Shown here in pieces: positions 11,705-23,700 of a stretch of 64,000 nucleotides of DNA. This DNA comes from Anoplopoma fimbria (lineage: Eukaryota > Chordata > Actinopteri > Perciformes > Anoplopomatidae): positions 2,421,276-2,485,275 of the forward strand of contig NC_072463.1 of NCBI RefSeq assembly GCF_027596085.1, given 5' to 3'. The notes beneath the pieces were generated by a model. The model ran no database searches. It saw only the letters and a list, made by a program, of their open reading frames with translations, and was not told the origin of the DNA. Both the position numbers and the translations under genes were made by a program. How positions within the stretch are numbered: the stretch's first letter is position 1; each line of letters opens with the position of its first letter.

Positions 11705-14700
11705 TGTTAGAGAGGGAAACTTTGGTAAACTCTGCGAGGACATGCGGAGAGGTCGGTCACCTCGATGAAACCTGTACAGTGGCTTCTGCTGCTGCTGGTG
11801 GGGGAGGGGTCGACTGGGGGAGGACACTGTGACCGCTGGAAGCACATGAAAGGCTTGAAAAAAAAACCCAAAAAAGAAGCCGTACAGCAATAAAGTCCAT
11901 CTTCAAAAAGGTAATTTCATCCAAAATGTTCTTCAAACAAGCCGACAGTTCTACCAGTCCAACTTCTGAGGGAGGATCACCTGAACCACATCCAGAGACT
12001 AGTGTGATGTGACCCTGGAGCACAATACTCTGTTGTAAAATGTATTTTATTGTGAAGTTCTCAATGGCTTCAACTACACTTCAACTCAATGAAATACTAG
12101 AGAACATGAGTGTACATGTCTGCTAAATTGGTTATTTAAATATATAGATATTTCAAAATAAAAACTATGGTAGATATTCTTACCGATGTATGTATCGTAC
12201 TTATCCTGGGAATATAAACACGTGTTTCAATGTGTCAACTCTGTGACACTAACAAATCACTTAATCAAGCATTTTTATCTCTCCTTGTTTGTTTTTATGA
12301 GCAAAGAGAAATATAGTAAACATTTGATTTATGCAGTGCCCTTCACTTTTACTGGTTAAAATAAATTTAAAAAAAAAATCATTTTTCAGACCAACTGATG
12401 ATCTAGCTGATCATACCACAAAAAAAAAAATTCAAGGGAATTTTCCAAAACCTTCAGTATTTCGAACAAGTTGCTCCTGAATAAGAAATTCTAACTTAGT
12501 GAGCCACAGATGTCGTTTCAATTTGTATCAGATACATATTTAATCAACAGCTCAATTTTTGTTTTTTTCTGCATGATTTTGCGTTCAAATCTAGACCAAC
12601 GAAATGTGATTGGAGACCTTACAGTCTGAGTTATTGAGGAGTTTAGTTAAAGTGGGAATAAACAACAATTTTGTATTTTCAGAGTAATCTCAGTGACCGG
12701 CTCTTCTGCCAACAGCGTGGGATTCCCCCCCCCTCTCCTCTTGGCAGTCTCTCTGGAGCAACCCAAACAACCACGAAACTTTATGCAAATTAATGCGTGA
12801 AGTTGTTGACAGTATGCTTATGAACATATGACGTCATCTGGAGACTTTTGGAGCTAATGCTAGCTACTTTCATTAAAACACACACACTGCACTTTTTCCC
12901 CCTGGCTTTGTGCTGTAAATTGAGCATCCATTTTCCAGAGAGATTTTACCTGGTGGCAGACAGAACTTCTAGTCTCTGCATGGTCATAATCTGAACGCTG
13001 ATGGTGTCATTATTCTATATCCAAATAAAACATTTACTTCATAACGATAAGCTGAGGATTCAGATTCAAGAAGCAGATCGATACAGGATTCAGATTTGAT
13101 CATTTGTTATTGAACTTTGACCAAAACAATGGGATGTTAAAAAGAGGTTTAACTTTGTCAGTCAATTGGATACAATTTGAAGTCATTTTTAATGAATTCT
13201 TTGCCTCAGGGCTTATATGTAAGAATATGATGTGCTCTATATATACAGTACCAGTCAAAAGTGTGGACACACCTTCTCATTCAACTACTTTGAAGAATGT
13301 AAAATATAAAACATATTCTGGTTTGTTGAGCATTTGTTTGTTTACCACATAATTCCATATGTGTTCCTTCATAGTTTGGATGTCTTCAATATTAATCTAC
13401 AATGTAGAAAAAAATAAAAATAAAGAAAAGCCATTGAATGAGAAGGTGTGTCCAAACTTTTGACTGGTACTGTATATATATTGAAGACTCTAACATGACC
13501 TATGTTTCATGATTTCTAACTAAGTTTATGGGAAAGAATGATTTTGAAAATCAATTTTGGCTGTAAAATAAGAAAATCACTTGAACCTAAATAATGATAT
13601 CCAGTCAGATTATTTGCTCTAATCAGATTTGTTTTATCACGGGGTCAGATTTGTGTCAAGTGTCATTGACCCACTACCAAGCAGAAGGACAAACTCTTCC
13701 GGGTTATGCAAGAACCACATTTACCGATTGAAATGGATCAAAACAGAACTTGACGCTTGGTGCAAACTAACTCATCCGTCAGAGAAAATAAAGTGAAGAC
13801 TGCGGTTAGTCCGTGTCAGCAGAACTCACTGGAGTTGAGGAGGATCATGGCCTTCAGACAGACGTACTCCTCCCTCTGAAGCTTCAGCTCACGAAACCGA
13901 GAGGTGGCTGCAAGCAGCATGTCGAAAATCTCCATGATGCCCTCCACACACTGTCCCTCCTCCCTACAGAGACACAGAGAGAAGGTGAAAGGCAAATGGA
14001 GGAGAGCCACGGAGAGGGGAAGACACTAAAACTAAAACTAAACCCCCAAACCAGGTTTTCATGAGAAAATGACTCTACTTCTCTCTGCTGTCCATCAGGG
14101 GGCGACTCCTCTGGTTGTATAGAAGTCTATGAGAAAATGACTCTACTTCTCTCTTGATTTATTCCCTCAGTAAACATTGTAAACATGAGTTTATGGTCTC
14201 AATCTCTAGTTTCAAGTCTTCTTCAATACAGCATGATTTAGAGTCAAGATAAGAGATAAAATAAGATAATCCTTTATTAGTCCCGCAGCGGGGAAATTTA
14301 CAGGATTACAGCAGCAGAGAGGATAGTGCAAACAAGAGACATAGTAAATAAAAAATAAATAAAAAGCAAGATCAAAATAAGTATTATAAATAAGCAAATG
14401 AGCAATAAAAAACAGTAAAAAACAGTAGAGAATCCACAGTAACTGAAATAATATATATACAGACAGAAACTATTATAACTATTTTATTGCACAGTGTATT
14501 AGTGTATTAGTGTAGTGTCAAATAGACCAGAAAGCAGGGTATGCTTTAGGGCGGGGCTACACACTGATTGACAGGTTGCTACCGCTACCAGAGACGTATA
14601 CAGCGTCTCTACGTCCCGCCTCTGCATTCCAGATATGATAACATCCGTTCATGGTGGCGACGGCCATATTCCAAGACGGAGATGGCACAATCACCCAACT

Positions 14701-17700
14701 CTAGGCTGCGTAACGGCATCACACGTCCACTTCTTCTATACAGTCGACGGTATTTAGAAGTGTTGTTGATGGATTCAGTTCCTAATCTTTTAGTGCAAAG
14801 TGTGCATATTGTGTTATAAATATACAAGGCGACAGCTTCTCCTAACTGAAGTCAGGCTTTTGCAATTCAATTTAGCTATAAACTGATCTGGAGGCAGGTG
14901 ACGTGTATATGGAGGCAACTTTGCTCACCAACAAATCCCCGTCCCCTACTAAACACCAACTCTGCAGACTGTGGAGAAAGCAGTACTAGTGAAGAGCAAT
15001 TAGCCTGTGAATAGCTAACACTAATTGCTAGCACGCACATACCCCAGGCTTGTACGTGAACACAATTTCACAAATCTTTTTAAGAGCTAATACTGTATTT
15101 TGATCGGAGCAGAGAAATATTTTTCCGGTAAAGCTCTCAAGTTGCAGTAAATGTACAGTCTGTGTAGTTTTTATTTGTAAAAATCAAAGTTCCTGTGCAA
15201 ATAAAATGCAGCAATCAGTAACTAGGTCACTAGTATTTATCACGTATATATGGATATGAATCCATAGGATAGGATTAGGTATGAAACCTCAGCCTTCATC
15301 AGTAATAAATACATTTTGACAAGCACATGACTATCACATGACTATCACATGACTATCACATAGGTGCAGAACATGCTCAGCCAAACAGGCTTTTTCACTT
15401 ATCGCACATTTCTGGATTTAAATCATAATTTTGATATTTGACACTTTGAAACTAACAGATGTCAGTACTTTGCTGCTGCAGTTATTTTGATGATTGAACA
15501 GCACATCAAAAGACACAAAAAATAAACCACGGGCGTTACAAACTGTGATGCAAATTTATGCGGGGAACTGGAGACAAACAATCCTTTCTTCAAGATTCCT
15601 CACATCTGTTCCCAAAGCAACATCCTAAGTGTTGATTGGCTACAACGACAGTTACTACGGTCCTGTCATCCCCCAAATCTTTGCACCTCTGACTTGACAA
15701 AGTCTGTTTATGAGACGCGGACAGGTAATTCACACTACGACACCTGAAAAACTCTTTCAAAAACAAGTGAGAGAGTGAAGAAACGTGCGGCTAATTAGGT
15801 GAAACGGTGATGGAGAAAGAATGTGTGACGGAGAGAGAAGATCTGCAGGAGGAATGAGTTGATTAGAGAAAGAGGATTAGAAAGAAAACGACTCTGCTTT
15901 CTGCCTTTGTTGGCGTCTCTTGTTGAGTAAGTGGCTGGATTAGCATCCAGGATGTTTTACTGAGCTGTCCAAGGAGAACGGGCTACCACCGGATAACGGA
16001 AACCTCTCCACAGAGAATAATAAGGCTGTGTTATGAAAACACATCAAGGTTAACCTAAGCCTATAGTGATAGTTTCCGTGGCATCGGGGGAAGAAAGGTC
16101 AAACATTAAAAACTCATCCCACCAGTCGAGAAAGAAAAGACTTTTCTATTGTCCTCAAATACATTTACTGTTATTATCTAATTCTAATTTCAGGGTAATT
16201 TAATTTCTTCTTGTTAAAAAATCCCAGAAAAAGAAGACCAAAATATTAAAAACACATCAATGAGCCACACTGTTATTCTTTCATTGCCCTGAACACACAA
16301 ACTGTAGTATGTTTGGACTCAATCCCTCATTCACCGTCTTGCTGCAACAATTGCTAACAAAAGCACCAAATGTGGATTAATCCGCTGCTGAAAATAGTCC
16401 CCAACAAATGCACTTTTTTCATCCCGTTTGAGGCATGTTAGCTGAAAGATTTGTGTCCAGCTGTTTAAGGAAATATCTGATCTTTATTTAAAAAAGAAAC
16501 AATATATTTATGCTTTTTTTTTCATATCTTATTAAATCAAATCTTTAGTACGAACTAATGGACTTGGAGAAGGAAGACAAGAAGTCGAAAAGAAGTGAGA
16601 GATGAGCTAACACGTTGTTGATTTGGACTTTCTGTTGGATTTGTTGAAAAGAAGAAAAAAAAAATGACTTTAAAAAAAGTGTATTTATACATATAAAATG
16701 TGTCACCTTCATGAGAATGCAACCACAAAAAGAAAGCGTGTCACCTTTGTTTCTGTTTGTCTGATATGGTCATGCACACTGCTGCACACCATTCTGCAAA
16801 ATTAAGTAACAACAGCGACAGCCAATAATCTGAGTCAACACTCTGCTGCACTTTGAACACCCAAGAGCACACATTGTGTTCGTGTTTCATGAACTGCTGC
16901 TCCTGCTGACAGATGACAGGATTAGGTGTTCTACGGTTCATACGGAAATCCAAACGGCAGCCTAATTACGGTGTGTTTACCATGGATACAAAGGGTGACC
17001 TGAAGAGCCGGAGAGAGTGAACCGTTGTCTGGCTAAAGTTGAAGGTCAGTGTGGAAGGGAATGGTGAGTGATGAAAGATTTTTGGCAAGAAAATGAGCCA
17101 ACAGTCCAGAAGAATGGGAGATACATCTGCAGCAAGTGTTTCTGATATCTTCACTGTTTCAAGGTCTTAGTGAAACTTGTCAACTGAGCAGAATACAACA
17201 ATGTGGGTTTAGGATTACACTAACTGTAACCGCCATTACTGTTATGGCAAACATGGCGGCTGCACACGAGACTCCCTTTAATTAACTCGAGTGAAGAGAG
17301 AAACGGGCCTTTTTATGAGGCAGACTATTATTAGAGACAAATTTTTATTTGTGATTTACAACAGTCGTGTGTGAGAATATTAAGATTCTTTAATTAAGAA
17401 AAAAGAAGAATTAAATCATTTGAAAATGTTACAAAATTAAAAGTGCTCATTATGAAGCAGAGGTTTATTTTCCTGAGGGTTGTATCACCAGGTCACAACC
17501 TCTTAAAGATGCATTCTCTCTCCTGTCCACCAGGGGGCGACTCCTCTGGTTGTATAGAAGTCTATGAGAAAATGACTCTACTTCTCTCTTGATTTATTCC
17601 CTCAGTAAACATTGTAAACATGAGTTTATGGTCTCAATCTCTAGTTTCAAGTCTTCTTCAATACAGCATGATGTTCATTTAGTAAATGATGCTCCATTTA

Positions 17701-20700
17701 GAGTCAAACAGACCATAAAGCAGGGGATGCTTTAGGGGCGGGGCTACCTTTTGATTGACTGGTCTCTTTTAGAGACGTATTCGGCGTCTTTACGAGGCTG
17801 CTCACTGGAGAGAATAATAACTTCATATGTTGTATTTCACTTCTAAATCCCAAATTGATTTGCATTAATAACACTATGACATTAAGCCAGAATTTAAGCA
17901 AAACATTGTGCTTGTAGTACACATTAATTTGCAAAAACACTAATTGAGTCATACACCCTGTAAAAGCATGTGAGGAAACACTCTATGCAAACAAACGAAC
18001 ACAACAAAACTATTAAACCTGCATACTGGCCCATGAACAACTTCCTAAAAAAGCTCAATAACAGATCAGCTGTTCGTGCTTTGGACTGCTGATGGCGGAG
18101 GTATACACGTTACCAAGCCTGCTCACCTGTTGAGTTTGAAGTCTGGTGAGAAGATGAGTTTTCCAGGATGATCCACCGACCTCCAGATCAGACCCAACAT
18201 CAGGATCTCCAGCCAGCAGCACTTCAGCAGGTGGATCTGGTCAGCTAGACTCAGCTCGACAAAACCTGAGGACAAACCACACAGAGGAGAAACAGGAGCG
18301 CTTTAGACCAAGAATAAACATAACCTTCATATCCATATCCTGCCTGGATTCAGGAGCATATTAGCACTGTGCATTTAAGGCAGAAGTTCACCTCTGAATG
18401 TAAGCCCTTTTACAGACTGAGGGTACAAAAAACATATGATTTTGAGCTAGTTTCCAGAGACAAATTTTGCATTCTTCAAGACACAATCATAAAAAAACTA
18501 TTGTTGCTACAAAACCAGTTTAATTAAAGACACATTTAGTGAAATCATGAATCCAGAGAATGACCATAATTGAGTACATCAACACAATGAGCATATAGAC
18601 TTCACTCTTAATGTCCACATACAGTATTCCTCTAAAGCTCCGTTTGATTTCCATCTAAAAACACCTTCCAACAATTCACAAAATTGTCTTGTGTTTACTT
18701 GTAGCACTTATACATGATTAAAGATGAACAAGGGTTTATTTAAAAGGAAGACTTCAACAATTATATTAATTTAATTGATGTGCATTTAATGAAGAATTAC
18801 AACGCAAAGACTGGAAGCAGAGGGAAACAGTTTGTTCCATCAAACGCTAAACTCTAAAGCAATGAGCAGATAACTTTAAGTTATTTGAGCCATTTACCGA
18901 CTGATTACGGCTGCTCAGTCCTGTCTTTATCCATAGTTTGCTGGTTTTGCACAATATCCTAACGTATCTTATTGTTGGCTAGCTTTCTCACTAACAAGCA
19001 ACCACAGAAAGAAATGTTTAGGTGAATAAAAAGGTGTATTTGCAGAGACTGCATCCTGTAAATCACTAAAAGGAGTTTATCAACCATATATTAAAGAGTA
19101 ATAGACAGACGTTGAAAAATGCCCTAATCTCGAAAAGTAATGACATCATTGAGCAGCTACTGTGTACTTAGCTTGAAAGCACCTGGCGGACCGCTCTGTG
19201 CTTTATTCGATCTTTTATCAAGCGTACAATGCACAGTCATTTTCACCTCGGTCTACATAAAGAAAAGAAAAATCAGGGAATATGGTCTTTATTAAAAAAA
19301 AAGAAAAGCTAAGTCTTTGTGATCCTTTCACATTAAACACCTTTCCTGGCGAGTTACCTGCTGGGCTGAACACTGGCTAAGAGGCGAAGAGGAGGGGGAG
19401 GGGGGGGAGAGAAAAGGAGAGGAGGGAGGAAACGCATGAAAAGGGATATGAAAGTAGAGAAAGAGGAACAGGATCAGTCAAGAAAGAAAGAAAGAAAGAA
19501 AGAAAGACACTTGTTCTAGCCTACAAATTTAGACGTAAAAGGTTAATGACGATTATATCTGTTTATCCATGAAGCCATGGTCTCATTTGTTTTATTAATC
19601 CAACCATCACAAGCCACATTTGACACACAACATGAACGATGAGTTGGAGATGTGTTTACTGTAGCCTCGGCTTTGTTTCTACCTCCATAACCCTCAGTCT
19701 AGTTTGCTGGATTCTCAGCGAGCCTGCCTTCCACACGTGGCTGATGGTGACAAATTCAAACTGCTTCCACTGACCGAGAATCATCGCCATCGAAACTAAT
19801 GAACCCTGATGTTTACCCTGACCTTGACTTGATCACAATATTATATACACAAGGCATTATATCATTATTTACAAAAGTAATAATAAGCAGGAGATATTCC
19901 GAAACAAAGATGCAGATTATTTGCATCATGTTTTTCCATGTCCTTGTTGCATAATAATTAATAATAATAATAATTAAGCCTTTATTAGTCCCACAATGGG
20001 GAAATTGCGGTTCTCTGCATTTGACCCATCCCGGAGGAGCAGTGGGCTGCAATGAAGCGCCCGTTGCATAGTCGTTTCCGTACAGAGACAAAGTAGAAAC
20101 CATTAGAAAGCTCCAAAATAAATTCAATTTAGGTTCAAATCGGGACAAAAATCCAAAAAAACACTCAAAAGCAAATGCAAGAATTCATGTAAATCTGTAA
20201 CTTTTATGTGCAGTGTTATATAATATTTTATGTGAATTTCTGTGTCAAGGAGTAAGACAAAGAGATGGGTTCCTTAAAACGTGTTTCCTGAGGTTAGATC
20301 TGTTGGAAAAGGTTCAGTCCTGCAATAAGGATTCATATGAAGCCTGGATTTGGATCTTACCCGGGATCTTTTTAGCCCAGCTGATCATGAGCACCAGTTC
20401 TTTGTCGGCCAGGTTGGTGAGGGACATCATCATGCTGGCCTGGGTGAAGGGCTTCTTCAGGTCCTCCATTAGGTAGATCTCCGGAGGCTCCGCCTCCATG
20501 ATGCGGGAGATGAACTCCTCTGGGCTCATGACCGGGTGGTGAGCGTGATTCGCCTGAGGGAGCGGGGTGAGCGGGGCGAGAGGAGCCTCCAGGTGGAGGT
20601 GCCGCTGGGCCCGAGGACCCAGCCCCACCCGGACCATACCCCTGCCTGTGGGGTCTCGAGGCTGGAGTCCACCACGGCGGTGTCGGGCTCCTCGATAGCT

Positions 20701-23700
20701 GCAGCGTTCACGCCTTACACCTGGTAAGATGACAAAACTTGTCAAACGTGCATTCTCTCTAGTGTCCATCAGGGGGCGACTCCTCTGGTTGTATAGAAGT
20801 CTATGAGAAAATGACTCTACTTCTCTCTTGATTTATTCCCTCAGTAAACATTGTAAACATGAGTTTATGGTCTCAATCTCTAGTTTCAAGTCTTCTTCAA
20901 TACAGCATGATGTTCATTTAGTAAATGATGCTCCATTTAGAGTCAAACAGACCATAAAGCAGGGGATGCTTTAGGGCAGGGCTTACTGTGATTGACAGGT
21001 CTGCCACTACCAGAGTTGATTACAACACGGCTGTAATCCAAGATGGCGACGGCAAAATCGACAAACTCAAGGCTTCAAAATGACATCCTCTTCATATGTA
21101 CAGTCTAGGCTGTAGCCTGAAATTTAATGGAGAGACGTGAGAGTGGTATCCATCTTAACTTTTCCTTTATGTGTCTACCCACCTTCAATATACTGTATCT
21201 CTGCATCCATCCTGATAAATGATCATACGTTGGTATTTCAGTGATTGCTAAGTGAGTTTTCAGAATTCTCAAAGTTCCCATGCCATAATGAGCTCACATG
21301 TAACACTCTTTAGCTCTTCACTTTCAGTGCTTGAATTTGTTTCAGAGCTGCAAGTCGACAAAACATCAAGGACCCCAATTAAACAGGTGAGCACCTACCG
21401 CACTTCATCATGCCCACTTCGTAGCATTTACGGAGGCGGCAGGCCTGGCAGCTTTTACGTCGGTTCTTGTCGATAGTGCATTGATTCGTGGCGGGGCAGA
21501 TGTAGTCATTGTGTCCTAAGGAGGGGAAAGAAAAGACGTACTGCAGAATTACTTCGATATAATACTTACTTCGGAATAATCACGGACAGAAAAGGTCTCG
21601 GTACCTTGGATGCTCCTCTTGAAGAAAGCCTTGCAGCCCTCACAGGACCAGACGCCGTAGTGGTACCCCGAGGCGTAGTCGTGGCACACGGCGCAGTAGT
21701 GCATGTCGGCTTTCCCCGCTGCTGATGAACACAGGGAGGAGTTGACGCCATCCACTCCTTCCCCGGATCTCTTCCCCAGCGGCTTGTTACAGCCGATGAT
21801 GGAGCTGCAGCAGGAAGAAACAAAAAAAAAGGACAACTTGACATTTTGGAATTTCAGCCAGTCATTCACCAGGTCATTCGTCTCCCAACAGGTACTCTTT
21901 TGCTGAAAATGTCTTCACAAAACGCATATCAGTCAACTGGAAAATTCGTTCATCACTGAAACATGATGGCTGTTTAAATATCCATCAACCATGGCCAGTG
22001 GCATTATGATAACCAACTGGTACAGCAGCACAGAAAATGACTACATGTAAAGCAGAACTATGGAGGTAGAGATAAATCCTAAATCAACTGTTACCGAGTA
22101 AATCCATCCACTAGAATCAGTGTGGAAAGCTGTCCGAGTTCAAACAGGAACAAAAGTTTGGTCATCACATTTCAACTCCAACTCTGTGTGCAGGCTTTCC
22201 CATCATCCAATGGTCATCTTAGCTGAAGAATACCTAAACCACTGTCACCGTTTTGTCTTTCTCTGGTGTCATTACAGCCTTTGTCCTTCCATCACAGGCT
22301 TTGATTGGGCCCTATACGTGGAAATGTACCCAAATGCATTGACAAACATGCATTTTATCAAATAAAGCTCCTGCATTCTTGTTAACTTGTTTTGTCTTTC
22401 CTTAACAAGTTAGTTTTCTTCCAAATTGGGGTTTTCTTATATAAACCAAAAAAAACCAAATACATCTCAATACTACAAGTTCATGGTACAGTATGCATGA
22501 ATGTTGATTGATTGAAGCATGTGCGCGACACTCGTCTGTAATATTTGTTGCTTCCCCCACTCCTATTTTGGATTACAGTGGGGTACAATAAATGTCCAAG
22601 AATACTAAACTAAAAAAATCTATTGATTTTATTCCACAAGCTACTGTTTGTCATGAGAACCTTAGCAGATGCTGAAAATCTGGCTTTAGCAGATCTTTAG
22701 AGGTTGAAGTTCTGGAGGTTGTCCAATTAAACGCTTTTTGCAGAAAGCAAACAAGTGCTATATCTGACCAGTTGTTTTTTTTGCTTATTTCTCCAAAATT
22801 TCTTTCAATACTATCAGCTCTTTGTCCACCATACAAGACAGGCAGACTGGGAGGAAAATAAATAATACAACAGTTACTTTAATTCACCAATTTGGCGTTG
22901 TCTCTTCCAAATAATCCAGCAACATAACTATCCATTCAGGAAATGAAACCGCACACTTTAGGATCCTCCTTAGCCCGGGAATACGTACGAACATTAATGG
23001 TTTGCAAGAGTGTAATTTAACAATGTAAAGAGACGCGCAACAATAGTCCGTAATTAAAAAAATAAACATATTCCATTGATGCATTAATCCATCAAATCAC
23101 ACTTCAGGATATTCTCTTTCAAATGATTCATTTCGGGGGGACAAAAAAATGGTTTATTCAAAAATGTATGCAAAAGTTGCGGACCTAAGTAAAGCTTTTA
23201 GCCTCTCACTTTCACTTTCACTTTTTTATGGTTGATTTGATTTATCAGAGTTATATAGGCTGTTCATTTAGCCATTTATCACTTTGTGTTAGATGTTCAT
23301 TCATCCAGATTAATTCATCTCGATATTATTATTACTTTGAGTGAGATGTGAGATTGGAAGCATTTATATTGCCTCTCAACAGCGAGTCGGCGTTTTCAAC
23401 TGTAAGTGCCGTATAAGAGCAGTGCGTAGCAGCGGCTGTGAGCCATCCAGCAGGGGGCGCTCACGTGCACTAAAATCATGCATGGCCGGCCAAGGTAAGG
23501 CAACAAAGCAAGGAGAAACTCAGATAACAACAAACAAACTTCATTCTCTGCTCATGTAGACATTACCCCTCTATATCTTTACATAGAAAATAATTGTTTG
23601 ATGCTACAATGATGTTCAGAGTGTTGAACACAGCTCCTTTAAAAGATACTATGTCACAGTCCAAAAGCACACAACAGCAGAATTCAGTGAAGATTGCAGC

